From Syngnathus acus (lineage: Eukaryota > Chordata > Actinopteri > Syngnathiformes > Syngnathidae): a DNA stretch of 64,000 nt. Location of the stretch: contig NC_051098.1 in assembly GCF_901709675.1 (NCBI RefSeq), positions 2,658,500-2,722,499 on the forward strand, read 5' to 3'. The notes beneath the pieces are model-generated. The model did no database searches and had not been told where the DNA came from. It saw only the letters and a list, made by a program, of their open reading frames with translations. A program made the translations under genes and the position numbers. Shown in pieces: positions 20,708-32,038 of this stretch (position 1 is its first letter; each line of letters starts with the position of its first letter).

Positions 20708-21699
20708 AATGGTGTCAGCAAGCAGTAAGCAGAATGGAAACGTACGCAGTGACTAAATAAGTAACAATATTGCAGTTTTAGGTGTGTAGTTCAAATATGG
20801 AATTATTACATTGTTCATGTTTATGTTAATGAACAATTTTTGACCATGAGCATTATTGCTGTTACTGACCAAAATTGGGACAAAACATCTTTGTCAACAA
20901 GACTTTATAACGTGACAGAGACAAGTCGAGACAAAATGAAAATGGTGGTCATATGACAATAACTATAATTAAATCTGTAATGCCTAATTGTTGACCATTA
21001 TAAACGAGACTAAATGTGGTCTTTAAAATAAAAACTAAATGCTCAAATCTTTCTTCATTTTCGTCAACCAAAACGAGATGACGGAGATGACAACGCATGG
21101 CTCTGTCTGGGACGCTGAATCTAAGATTGAAGCTTGAAGGCCATTACTGCAGTTTGTAGGCAGCTATTTCAGTTTCAGTACTTTAAAATGTTATAATGAA
21201 TAGAAACAAAGTTGCAGTTTTGGACAAAAATATGGTAACAAAACAAGCAGTCAACAGAAATTGCACCCAGTCTTCTCTATCCCTGCATCAAAGAAACAAA
21301 CATTTCTCGGTTGACAAGGGTGGTATTAATCAATCATTCCACTAGTGACACAACTACATACTCAGCTCTACCCACACACGCTTACCCTTATTAACATGTA
21401 AAGAAATACATCCATGCCGCTACATTCCGGCTCCAATAATTACAACATAATTACTTGTATTACCAAACAATAATGGCAGGACAGAACAATTTAGCATGTG
21501 AAATAAATGAAAATAAGATGAACAATCCCCCCTGTTTTTGTACAAGTATAAGAATAGTCCATTTCTAGTGTCCTTGAATGAGGCAGTTCTTCATGTGTCC
21601 TAGGCCAGAGGTTCTCGACATTGATGAGCCTCGATAGAATGGGGTTTATATTACAAGTCTCACAGTTAGTCTTGTTTTTGGCAGCCTGTTTTAGTTTTA
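20708..21699. other. unassigned AT-rich DNA
   Basis: Nothing coding is visible. Repeated GAGACAAAA-type words near 20.9-21.1 kb hint at an old repeat, but no ends were found. Confidence 0.35.
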
Positions 21700-21707
21700 G
21701 TCTAGTC

Positions 21708-22770
21708 CAGGGGTGGCCAACCAGTCAGAGACTAAGAGCCACATTTTTTACTGTGTCATCGCAAAGAGCCACATCATACACATGAGCACACATGAACATT
21801 CCCCCCCCACACACACACACACTCACACACACGCACACACACACACACACACACGTGCACACTCACACGCACAAACGCGCGCGCGCACACACACACCTCT
21901 GCTCAGCCAAATTTATTGTGTGACATTATCATGTCACGCACCAACATGATAATGACAAATTGACTCCTACAGTACTAAAACCACAGACCAAAGACCACAT
22001 TTTCAACAATGAACATTGTGTGCATTGTCTCACACAGACAAACTCTCAGTTCAACAAATTCCACAAACAAAAACATACGTTTTTTCACTTACTATGTGTG
22101 GCGGGACAGACCATTCGTTTTAGTTTGTCGTTTTCAGGAGACAAGATTTCAATAACGTCACTGAGGCATTTTTTAACAAACTCCACTTCATTGTATGGCT
22201 TTTTAGACCGTGCAATGTTCCAAGCTAGTTGAAACAATGCAAGCGTGACAGTCTCTGAGTGCTTCGTAATTTTTTTGAAAAACTGTACCTATTTTTCTGC
22301 CTGACTTTTCAAAGTGTCCAAACTTGTGCTTGCGAAATTCAGTCCCTTTTGGAAAGTCCTTATCGATATTGCCATGAAGTGAGCTGAAGTGGCGCTGAAC
22401 ATTTGAAGCTTTTAAATGCGCTAATGACGTCCGACATATGAGGCAGAATGGCTTGCCATTGCGTTCAACAAAAAACAACTTTAACTCTGTTAAAAACGTC
22501 CTGTGTTCATCGTCATATATTCGTTTAGCTGTGCATTCTTTCCTTGCCATTTTGAGAGCGAAATTGACACTCCTCAAATGGGTTTGTCCCTCCTCCTTTG
22601 CGGGATTTCACCTCACGCGCATGCGCGTTTGACCAAAATACCATATTGAACTCAAGCGAAGCAAATACGCACAAAAAATAAACACAAATGTTGATATGAA
22701 CGTAAAAGAGCCGCATGGAACCAGCCAAAGAGCCGCATGCGGCTCGCGAGCCGCGGGTTGGCCACCCCTG
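21708..22770 (-). mobile_element. non-autonomous hAT (Charlie8/GTF2IRD2-like), copy 2, uninterrupted
   Basis: 1,063 bp with ends CAGGGGTGGCCAACC and GGTTGGCCACCCCTG and a perfect 8-bp duplication GTCTAGTC (21,700-21,707 and 22,771-22,778). It is collinear with copy 1 minus the Rex1 insert, including the (CA)n tract, so both derive from one internally deleted parent. Confidence 0.95.
22203..22577 (-). pseudogene. hAT transposase N-terminal remnant
   Basis: The 124-codon frame reads KMARKECTAKRIYDDEHRTF, FFVERNGKPFCLICRTSLAH and RHFSSLHGNIDKDFPKG, a BED-type zinc finger of the GTF2IRD2-like hAT transposases. It then drifts out of frame; the DDE core is deleted as in copy 1. Confidence 0.8.
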
Positions 22771-23002
22771 GTCTAGTCTTTGTGTCAAGCTGTCATTTTA
22801 GTTTCTATTAGTTTATTAGTTTCATAGTCACGTCTGAAGCATTAATACGCATATGTAAGCCACGGTTCTGACGATTAGCACATGCCTACACTTGTGCACA
22901 AGCAATTTAATTTAGGCATTAATCGGTTAGGTTTTTATTAGGGGGTTTGAATGTACTCTAATGATTGGAGGCTTGCAGGTTGGCTCTTTTTGAATCACAT
23001 AC

Positions 23003-23161
23003 CTGCTCATTAGTTCTAACCAGGAAATATAGTAAATAAACCAGAGGCAAAGCCACCTTCCAGTCCATATCTACAGCAATTTTCATGATGGAATTCAAAT
23101 AATTTTTCGGGTGTAGGAAAGAAACGCACATCGGTAAGGCGGCAGGCTTGGACTGTTTCAT
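23003..23161 (-). CDS. candidate first coding exon of an unrecognised small or secreted protein
   Basis: An open frame of 53 codons starts MKQSKPAALPMCVSF, contains a hydrophobic stretch (WKVALPLVYLLYFLV) and ends NEQ exactly at a CAG|GTATGT donor, in phase 0. A TATAAATA lies upstream at 23,224-23,231, which would put transcription start near 23,200 and leave a short leader. An internal ATG would make the hydrophobic stretch a signal peptide (MDWKVALPLV). The surrounding 400 bp match no repeat in this window. No following exon was found and the family is not recognised; it could be an alternative first exon of the ksr gene or chance. Confidence 0.35.
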
Positions 23162-23223
23162 AGTGTGCGTCACGCAGGCTTGGCTACAAGATGGCACCTG
23201 TCGAGTGAGTTGGCCTCACTCTC

Positions 23224-23231
23224 TATTTATA
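23224..23231 (-). promoter_or_regulatory. TATA box before the candidate exon at 23.0-23.16 kb
   Basis: TATAAATA on the minus strand about 63 bp before the ATG at 23,161. A single TATA-like octamer in AT-rich DNA is weak evidence alone; it gains weight from the downstream ATG and donor. Confidence 0.3.
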
Positions 23232-23525
23232 CATGGCACTCTAAGCACGAGCCCCGCCAGACCCAAAATGAACAGGTCCTCACTTTGTGACATCACATAC
23301 GTTTTTAGGAAAACAGTCATATGTATACACAATAATATTTTCATCAGGCTGGAAATGTTTTTATTCTTCGAGAGTTAGCAAGCACTGTTTCCTTTTTTTT
23401 ACTTAGGTTCTTAGTTTTGTTTTGTTTGGACTTTAACAATCATTGTTTGCTGATGTGCTAACCACTAGGCAACAGCCCTTTTTATTTTTATAACAAGTGA
23501 AAATTGATACTTTTTAAATTATGAC
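23232..23525. other. unassigned DNA upstream of the candidate exon
   Basis: Unremarkable AT-rich sequence; no repeat terminus seen. Confidence 0.35.
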
Positions 23526-24539
23526 CCTGAAATAGAGGTCTCAAACCCATGGCCCGCGGGCCAATTAGGGCCTGCAGGATGATAGTTTCTGGCCCTCGCT
23601 TTAATATGAAAGTTTAATGTTTGTGTGGCCCGTGATTTTGATATGAATGGTTGTGTGCGGTGCTGATTCGAATTTGTCTTTTTGGGAGCACCAAACCAAA
23701 GCACCAGCCACTCTGCCATTCCCTGTTCGTCTCGGCGCGTTTGCAGTGTAAAAATAATTATAGTGTATTCGAGTATTTCTCCTAAGACTATCAAAATGAA
23801 ACTCGAAATCTTAAAGGAGCATGGCAAAAGCATGCGGTCCCCCCCTCACCAAGCAAAGTTAGGAGGTCAAGAATAAAGTGACATTTATTTTTTGTTAAAA
23901 ATGTTTGATAAAGCAAAAATAAAACTGTTGTTTTAATTTTCTGTGTGTTTTACACAGACTAATAGGGCAAAAAGTGTGACTTTTGCCATAGTCCGGCACG
24001 CATTATTGTCACGTGCCGTGCCACCCATCATCAGCCGGTAAATCTGTCACAGTCTATCAGTCACCCTGGATACCATGATGTCATTCATTCACAGCCACGC
24101 CCCTTCTATTGAGTTAATCACCCACACCTGTTTCTGCTCATCAACCAGTTCCTATTTAAACATCACACATCAGTCACTCCCTTGTCAGTTTGTCCCTGTA
24201 TGCTACCTGTTCGTTCCTGTGCTCTGTTACCTGCTCTGATTCCCCGTTGCTGACTGACTATGCCTGAACGCCGCCTGTCCTGACCAACTGCCCATCCATT
24301 GATCGATCGATAAATTTCAGTAGTCAGCAACTATATGTGGTTCCTCCAGTTTTCTATATCTGCTGTATTATTATTGTTTTATTAGCATTTTATTTATTTA
24401 TTACTGTTTGATAATTATTTTTCTTACATTTGTTAACATACTTTTTTTTTCCGAGCCTAAAAAAACCCAATGCGGCCCAGCCTCACCCGAGACTCTACCT
24501 CCAGTGGCCACCATGTAAATTGAGTTTAAGACCCCTGCA
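23526..24539. mobile_element. hAT-like element, about 1 kb, with an inserted LTR-like segment
   Basis: Left end TAGAGGTCTCAAACCCATGG with GGCCCGCGGGCCAATTAGGG, right end GTAAATTGAGTTTAAGACCC then CTG: inverted termini of the common GGGGTCTCAAAC hAT type. No 8-bp duplication is recognisable, so it is old or one end is altered. Confidence 0.6.
24008..24300 (+). mobile_element. possible solo LTR
   Basis: Starts TGTCACGTGCCG and contains a promoter-like CCTATTTAAACATCACACAT and CT-rich sequence like gypsy LTRs in fish. The 3' limit is unclear. Confidence 0.35.
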
Positions 24540-25646
24540 CTAAAGTGTTTACAGGAGCCACCAAAAGATGTTCAATAACCACACCTTTTTGAGGTAAAAG
24601 ATTATTCAGAAAGGGAAGACTCTGCTAACATACAGTATTATTAGATCCCGCCCCAGCTTCATCCCTGCCTCTTTGTGTATCTTACTAAACTGTCAAAGTC
24701 ATGCAAACGTTGTGGGAACACGCCTGATCCTGGCAAAGCCCTGAGGGCAGTACTCACCTCTCCTACAGTTTTACAAGACAGGAATGCACATGCAGATGAT
24801 TGAGAATGGGACATGAGTCTAAGTAAGTCCTTTTGACAATTTTGTTACTCCCCATAAAAATATGTAGTTGATTTTTTTTTTAAGTAAACACAGCAAAAAA
24901 TAGGCTACTGCGATTTATGGCAAGCACACAGTCCAGTTCACATGGTCCAAAGGGAAGTGCGAATAACAAACCACAAGTTACCTGTTGCTTAGTTCAGGGC
25001 AGTTTAGTGCATTTTAGTAAGGTTTGGCTTTTTTGTGCATTGACAAATGGCACCAAAATATATGATCATCTATGAATGAATCCATGCTGAGACAGTGCAA
25101 GTAAATCTTTCATTTACTCGTGCCAGTGGAACCAGTAAATTTTCAGATTTTCTTTTTAATTAGTATTAGATATGTTTTGATTTTGACAAACCTCCGCTCC
25201 ACGCTTCATATTGCTACCGAATGACGACCTATGTTGGTCAGGACACAGGTCTCTGCCAAAGTTCAAACACAACTATACCTATGATGTTGTATTGTATATA
25301 AATGTCACCAGCGCAACCAAAAGGGTGACTTTATTTTGTCCTATTGCGCTTTAAGTTCATATACCTGAACCCTCTGAGTCAATGTAGTAATGGGAATTAT
25401 CATTAATTTCAATCATACAATATATGTCTCAATATGTTACAATAGTATTTAACATTACGTTGAATACTTCTCAAATTATTTTGTGTCAGTATGAATTGTT
25501 ATATTATCTGTTGTATGCAGAAACACTACAATAATGTGAACTGCAAAGGAAACTGCAAAAGTTTTGAGGACTGAAAATAAATCGATGAAAACAAATCAAT
25601 AATAAATAAAGTATTTTGAATAGTAATTAATGCGCATTTACTTTAA
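24540..25646. other. unassigned AT-rich DNA
   Basis: Includes a weak minus-strand exon-like stretch at 24,758-24,814 (see rejected list). Otherwise no frame or repeat. Confidence 0.35.
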
Positions 25647-26097
25647 AGTGGAAGTCAACACCAAAATTTTCATTACAATAATGTGTTGTATGTGCCCCCA
25701 CGCGTCTAAACACGGCATTCTGATTAATATTGTGTCTGTGGAATGAGTTGAGTAGCAACATTCACCCGTTTTAATCCATCTCAGGGGGCAGCCATTTTGC
25801 TACTTGCTGTTGACTAAAAATGACATCATAGAAATCACAGTTGCCGGGTCTTAGTTCACAACTAATCACGACTCACTAGTATGCTGAAGCTGAGCCGTGA
25901 TTGGTTGTGACCTGAGACCTGGTTTTGTCATTTTCAGTCGACAGCAAGTGGCAAAATGGCCGCCTCCGAAGATGGATAAAAACAGGTGAATTTTGCCTTT
26001 TTAACTCATATTACAGAAAGAAAACATTAATCAGAATACTGTTTAGACTTGTGGGCTGCACAAAACATATTAGAAAAATTTGGGGATGACTTCCTCT
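25647..26097. mobile_element. TTAA-flanked palindromic MITE
   Basis: 451 bp with inverted ends AGTGGAAGTC and GACTTCCTCT, bordered by TTAA at 25,643-25,646 and 26,098-26,101. Internal arms GCCATTTTGCTACTTGCTGT and ACAGCAAGTGGCAAAATGGC also pair, so most of it can fold back. Kolobok-type by target site. Confidence 0.75.
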
Positions 26098-26179
26098 TTA
26101 AGATATACCACTGTGATGAAAAGGAAACAAAAATACCAGCTTCAGTACATAATATACATTTGTGGTGTAAAAAAACATA

Positions 26180-26793
26180 CAGTAATCCCTCGCTACATCG
26201 CGGTTCGTTTATCGCGATTACACTACAAAAGAGTTCTAAAAACATATTTACAGTATGTACACTTGTACCTTGTTATAAAAAAAAAATAATAATAAAAGTT
26301 GTTCTAAAAACATATTTACAGTATGTGTTAAGAATTCTCCAAGTTATTTATGTTATTCAGCCGTGCTTTGATTTCAGGTAGGGTGATTTATTTTGAAGGC
26401 CGTTTTCAGGCGATACCACTCCCTGTTCATGTACATATGTCGGTTACAGTGGTGCAGGAGTCATTGACGATGTCAGTTGGTCTCCTAACAAGAGAAATGA
26501 ACGATCACGTGTCTAACCTTTAGGACAATGTAGTATTGCTCCAAATGATCCTCCTGTAGAGGTCCGTCTTCGTGTGTTAGCACGATCGCAAATTAGCATC
26601 TTTCCGCTAACTCGTTAGCCTGCCCATTACTTCTTGTTAACATGTTACACGCACACACGTATAATGTTTATATTTTCAATACATATATATATTTTTTAAA
26701 AAGTACAGATGAGAGGGTGACCGTACTTCGCGGATTTCACTTAACGCGGGTGGTTTTTGGAACCAATTATCCACAATAAACGAGGGATTACTG
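26180..26793. mobile_element. Tigger-like MITE (CAGTAATCCCTCGC ends)
   Basis: 614 bp between TA dinucleotides, ends CAGTAATCCCTCGCTACATC and AAACGAGGGATTACTG. Its interior is the sequence that was split by the hAT at 1.6-4.5 kb. A 36-bp unit ending AACATATTTACAGTATG is repeated at about 26,240 and 26,305. Confidence 0.88.
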
Positions 26794-27045
26794 TATACAT
26801 ATTCGAATGGAAATATTGATTTTGATTTGACGATGCGTTAAACATTTTACAAAATCATTGCATCCTTGAATCATATCTCACCCCATATATGGAGATATTA
26901 AAGTCTCTTATGAGAGATGGTATAAATAAAGGTATAAATCAGTGTAAATTGCTGATGATTTGTTGTTTCTTTGACTATGATGAATACAGCCTTTAGAGCG
27001 CTTTCATGTGTTGTTGCGTCTACACAAACACATGACAAAAGATAC

Positions 27046-28432
27046 ATCCATCCATCCATTTTCTATATCGCTTGTCCCCACGGGGGTCACGGGCGTGCTG
27101 GAGCCTATCCCAGCAGTCATCGGCCAGTCAGCGGGGGACACCTTGAACCGGTTGCCAGCCAATTGCAGGGCACACAGAGACGAACAACCATCCACACTCG
27201 CACTCACACCTAGGGGTAATTTGGAGTGCTCAATTAGCCTACCAAGCATGTTTTTAGGATTTGGGAGGAAACCGGAGTGCCCGGAGAAAACCCGCACGGG
27301 CACGGGGAGCACATGCAAACTCCACACAGGGAGGGTCGGAGGTGGAATCGAACCGGCACCCTCCTAACTGTGAGGTGGACGTGCTAACTAGCAGAGATGG
27401 GACCAAGTCACATATGTGCAAGTCTCAAGTGAGTCTCAAGTCTTAACCTTCAAATCTCAAGTAAGTCCCAAGTCTTTTTTTTCTTGGGCAAGTCAAGTCA
27501 AGTCCTTAAATAGGTCAAGTCAAGTCCAAGTCAAGTCCTTAAATAGGTCAAGTCAAGTCCAAGTCAAGTCACCTTATTATTGCAATTTTACCCGCAGAAT
27601 CTGATTTTAGTAGCGTGAAAAGACAAGATATAAGTAACTTTAAGTAGCCATCATTGTCCAATGTGTCTAACCTATTTAAAAAATATGACAATAATTTGGA
27701 TTTGCACTGTAATTACTGATATTCAGTAAAATACACCATGGAATCAAACAAACAAGAAATTACCTCATACAATGATTGACAGCTCAATCTAAACAAATGA
27801 ACGTCTGCTGACACATTAAAGAGCATTAGAAACATTTTATGTTTCATCTGTAACATCTGGAGACACCAGAGCTCTATAAACTTCAAACGGACAAAGTTTG
27901 AAGTTGTCGTCTGGCTGTCTGAAATGTTTCTGTTGCATATCTTGCACTATGCTGTCCCGTCTTTTGCCGTCATAAAGGTAATTACGATAGCCGAAGGTGA
28001 TGACTCGCGGTCCCGTCCCGCTGACATGTTTGTGCATGTCTGATATAAAGGGGCGTGATTCTCCAATAAACACGTTAGGTAGGTAGAGAGGGCACGACTG
28101 ATTGATTGACAGGGTAGCGATCCAATCATGACAACGCCATTCTCAGCCTGCGCTCCACCGTGTTATCGATATTACTTTTTTAAATGTATTATTAATTTTA
28201 TATTCAAACTGAAAACATAAACTAAATAACAATGAAGTCATTCAAGTCATCGTGTCCCAAGTCAAGTCAAGTCCCGAGTCTTTAACTTCCAAGTCCAAGT
28301 CGAGTCTCAAGTTTTTTTTATTTTTGTCAAGTCAAGTCACAAGTCATCAAAACAGCGACTCGAGTCGACTCGAGTCCAAGTCACAGTGACTCGAGTCCCC
28401 ATCTCTGCTAACTAGTGCGCCACCGAGCCACC
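27046..28432 (-). mobile_element. GGAT-tailed tRNA SINE split by a hAT
   Basis: Tail (TCCA)n at 27,047-27,060, body to 27,391, and the last bases of the tRNA-like head (TGCGCCACCGAGCCACCC) at 28,416-28,432. The hAT at 27,392-28,407 lies between. Confidence 0.88.
27392..28407. mobile_element. hAT element rich in CAAGTC repeats
   Basis: 1,016 bp with ends CAGAGATGGGACCAAGTCA and CTCGAGTCCCCATCTCTG and a perfect 8-bp duplication CTAACTAG (27,384-27,391 and 28,408-28,415). Both subterminal regions are arrays of CAAGTCAAGTC-like words. A minus-strand frame (28,073-27,837) is not recognised as transposase. Confidence 0.93.
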
Positions 28433-28800
28433 CACAAAATGTACAGTTGTACCATATTGAACTTAATAATAATCGAACCACATTATTACATTTTAAAATT
28501 GTTACACTTGATTGTAGTATTCCCATGTATCCAGAATTGTATTGATACTATATACATACATACGGTTGTTATTTTGTTTTTCTAAAAGAGGTACTTGTTC
28601 TTGCCTCAGCGTCCTGGACGTGATGTACTGAGATTTGGTGAAGGTCCCATTCAGTATGATGAGTGTTTCCTTTTCTCATCAGCCTTTCCCAGCCACCTGT
28701 TGTCTCCTTCTCAGCGCAGTCAGGAAAAAACCTGCAGCACAACTTCAAACTTGCCCTCCGTATTCTCTATTGTTTACCAAGAGCTGTCAAGACTGCCGAG
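28433..28800. other. unassigned DNA
   Basis: No supported feature before the GT tract. Confidence 0.35.
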
Positions 28801-28858
28801 CTGTGTGGGTGTGGGTGTGGGTGTGTGTGCGTGCGTGCGTGCGTGTGGACACACGTGT

Positions 28859-28947
<89 letters not shown>
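28801..28947. repeat. (GT)n microsatellite
   Basis: About 140 bp of TG/CG dinucleotides with a central pure (GT) run from 28,861. Cys/Val-rich frames across it are artefacts. Confidence 0.97.
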
Positions 28948-28950
<3 letters not shown>

Positions 28951-29225
28951 CTGGTTTTGGGTGTGTATAGAGGGCGTAAAGGGCAGGGGACAGAGGATTG
29001 CAGAGCAGCTGACTCAGCACATTCTAGTTTAGTTTAGTTCTCGTCACACAGCAATGCTGGCAAAGAAGCTGTATGCTACATTATCATTTTTTTAATTATT
29101 ATTAAAAATTGCACATTTTACCAAAATAGCAGTAGCTGCTTACAACAATATATAATACAGTGAACACCATAAAACTACAAGAAAGAAAAATGAAAATGAC
29201 AATAAACAACTAAATAAACCATTAC

Positions 29226-29486
29226 AGTTTTTATTGATTGTTTTGACGCAGCCGTCAACTCAAATCCACTACTCTACCTCTCATCTGCCTTAGACTTCCT
29301 TGATCCATGCTTGCAAAGAACAACACAGGTCTGAAGACTGATCGCAAATTGAAATATTTTGTAAAATAGTATCAGACTTCTAATGATTACATACTGATGA
29401 GGGAGTTTCAAAGAACTTGGAGCATATTGTTTCTGTTCTGTAAGCACAGATAAAACACTGGAGTTTGAACTTCTTGAATGACATCT
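29226..29486. repeat. interspersed repeat, copy 1 of a pair with 59.9-60.9 kb
   Basis: GACGCAGCCGTCAACTCAAA, CTACCTCTCATCTGCCTTAG and GAACTTCTTGAATGACATCT recur at 59,935-59,960 and 60,688-60,907 on the same strand. The class of repeat is unknown to me. Confidence 0.75.
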
Positions 29487-30594
29487 CAGTGTCCCGGATT
29501 TTCTTTGTCCGGGACGGATCATGAAAATCCAGGAAAATCATGTAAATCCGAGACAGGTGGCAACATTAGGCTAAATTATTGGTTTCTACAGCATCTAATG
29601 TACAGCATATTGTTGGGTATTTTCTGAGAGGCGTATTTTCCCGGACCAGCTGGGTGGAGATGGGAAAATGTATCCTCATGATACAGGCATCTTGTTTAGA
29701 AAAATATTCTATTCCTGCTCATGCTGATGTTTACTCGTTACCTCGCGTTCACGGACCTCTGTGTCCCCCGCTATGATAGTATATGGTAAACTGTAATACT
29801 CGATGTGGCCAGCAGAGGGTTCCATTGTCCAAGTCAGCGACACGGAACGAGGAAGACTGATTTCTTGTCAATGGCGATGTGTGAAAAATTAAGCACAAGC
29901 TCGTTGTTCAAGACAAAGTTTGGTCATTCTGAAAGATGAACAATTCACGCGCTAGTCTTCTCGTGTCTCTACTTTGCTCCTGCGACCCTCTCCTTTTGGG
30001 TCCGCCGGCTACAGTGGTACCTGCCTGCATGCGAGCTCGTGACGGAGTATGGCCGTTTTTGTGCAAAGTAAGATACCCTCGTGAAAATCCCCTGCTGCAG
30101 TAGCGTACACGCATTGAGTGAAAGGCGGAAGCCATTGCCGTGCGGCAGACAGTGCCAGCTTGTTTTCAATAGACACATGATGAACACACGGACAGTCCCA
30201 GCTTGTTTTCAATAAAAGCATGAAGGTTAACTCAATTGAACACTATTACAACTGTTGGACTTTTACTCTGCTTACTGCTCTTATCTTCCTGGCCTTGAGA
30301 GCCCATGACAACAATGACTCATTTCCTCTACTTGTTGAAACGGCTTTCATGCGGAAGCAGTGAAGAGTCGATCCACATACCATTGAATGCAACTTTTGGC
30401 ATCAGGACAAATAAAAAAACCTCTTAGTGTATGTACGTACATACAGAGCATCCTTATTGACATCAATGGAACCATCTTTGGACCTTGTATGTTCTTCCTG
30501 AGGGTGCTCGGGAAAAACATCCACCAGTAGTTGATCCCAACTTTCTACTGCTCATCAACAGTATTCTGACAAATTGCATCACTATGCTGAGGCT
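29487..30594. other. unassigned DNA with a 43-bp direct repeat
   Basis: CAGCTTGTTTTCAATA recurs at about 30,157 and 30,200 in a 43-bp spaced direct repeat. Short minus-strand frames over it have no recognisable similarity. Confidence 0.4.
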
Positions 30595-30790
30595 GATCTA
30601 AGATGCTCCAAAGAGTGGCCAAGTCTGCGCTGAGGATCATCGGCTACCCACTGCCACCCCTGAAGGACATATTCAAGTCCCTCAGCTTCAGAAGAACGGA
30701 GGCAATCAGAAGTGACTACAGCAATCTCGCACATCACCTTTTTAACTTTCTGCTGCCTTCAAGCAGGCACTACCGGTCCAACAGAAATTG
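30595..30790 (+). pseudogene. Rex1/CR1-like RT C-terminal remnant
   Basis: LQRVAKSALRIIGYPLPPLK, then DYSNLAHHLFNFLLPS and RHYRSNRN correspond to the QRI-KTA-IG-LP-L-DI and [11 protein letters not shown] region near the end of Rex1-type RT. Diverged and short. Confidence 0.65.
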
Positions 30791-30927
30791 AACGAACAGG
30801 GTCAGACACAGCTTGTTTATACAAGCCATCACTGCAGAGGACTTATCCATACTGCTGCTACTTATACAATAACTCTACTGCTCCTATAGACATACCATTT
30901 GCAGAGAAGCAGAGCAAGCGTGCCAAT

Positions 30928-31150
30928 GGGCAGCGCGCGCCGTTTAGAGCGTGGTCGGGGGCAGGTGGATTGTCAGGACAGCTGGTGTTCAGAGCGTAGT
31001 CGGGGGCAAGCGGTTTGTTAGGACGGGCGGCGTTCAGAGAACCTACAGGTTAACTGGCTGGCAAAGTTGGCAACAGGAGTCAGTTGGTGGGAGAGCAGTG
31101 TGCGTAGCGACAGCATCACGGACAATTTGCCAAGGAGTGATGGGAGTCCA
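30928..31150. mobile_element. LTR-like remnant
   Basis: Tandem GAGCGTGGTCGGGGGCAGG and GAGCGTAGTCGGGGGCAAG with GTTGGCAACAGGAGTCAG recall the interior of the gypsy LTR at 0.8-0.9 kb (GGTCAAAGGACGAGC, GGTTGGCAACAGAGATCG). Ends not found. Confidence 0.4.
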
Positions 31151-31593
31151 GGTTTTAAGTAGTAGAGTTACTAAGCCAAATGCTTTGGAAATGCAACAAA
31201 AAAGGGATTGTTTGAATTATTTGGATCAAATTTAGCTGCAGTAAGAAAGTACAAAAATACTTATTTCAAAAGATTTTTATTTCAAAATGGAATGTGAAAT
31301 CTGAATTAAAAAAAGTTCAACAGCTGCATAATAACAGAGGGGTTATTTTCCGGAACGGCTGTCCATGTATTGTATGATTAGAAATTTGCCCTCACGACGT
31401 GTTGGCGGTGTTACCCAATGCAGAGTATAAGCTAGTTGTCAATACTTGTGTAGGCTGCCTTGACTTCGTTTCAACTTGAAGATAGTCGGACCAACCTGTG
31501 GTGGGCCTTCCTCAGCAAAAATTGTCTTATCATTGGTTGAAACACCCTGTGGTTCTGAGGTACAAGTTGCCTTGTAACGTTGTATCCCAGTGG

Positions 31594-31700
31594 AAAAGCA
31601 TCCATCTAATTTCTATACTGGATGAACTGGAGCTTATTCCAGCTGAAAGGCAGGTTCCTGCGCTGCTTGCTTGCCAGCCAAACCTATGATGGTCTCTGAG
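31594..31700 (-). mobile_element. old GGAT-type SINE fragment
   Basis: GCATCCATCTAATTTCTATA then GAACTGGAGCTTATTCCAGC aligns with the tail-proximal SINE body. It lies just past the wsb1 poly(A) duplication. Confidence 0.5.
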
Positions 31701-31808
31701 AATAAGACTGACACCAATTAGTACTTCCCAAGTACGGTATCATTCAATACTTGAGTTGTAGTGAGCGTTTCAAACAAAAATGAGGCTGATAAAATATACT
31801 CAAAAGCC

Positions 31809-31814
31809 TTTATT
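31809..31814 (-). terminator. wsb1 distal poly(A) signal
   Basis: AATAAA on the minus strand, exactly 224 bp from the proximal one, in the second copy of the duplication. Flanking sequence is nearly identical, so either could direct cleavage. Confidence 0.5.
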
Positions 31815-32032
31815 GAAATAAAAAAAATACTACTACCATAAAATGGCAGAAGCTTACATTCAGTTGACAACTTCGGCAATTCATACTGCATTAAACTTTA
31901 GATGTCTTTTCATTCCTTAAATACACAAGTACTCACACCAATTAGTACTTCCCAAGTACGGTATCATTCAATACTTGAGTTGTAGTGAGTGTTTCAAACA
32001 AAAATGAGGCTGATAAAATATACTCAAAAGCT

Positions 32033-32038
32033 TTTATT
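32033..32038 (-). terminator. wsb1 proximal poly(A) signal
   Basis: AATAAA on the minus strand, within the copy of the 224-bp duplication that is nearer the stop codon. Confidence 0.5.

Noticed and set aside
24758-24814. Minus-strand ATG followed by 19 codons and a strong GTGAGT donor
   Set aside because: Only 57 nt, no promoter signal, no partner exon and no recognised family; the donor match alone could be chance.
28595-29037. Plus-strand frames of 111-145 codons
   Set aside because: Most of their length is the (GT)n microsatellite, giving Cys/Val repeats.
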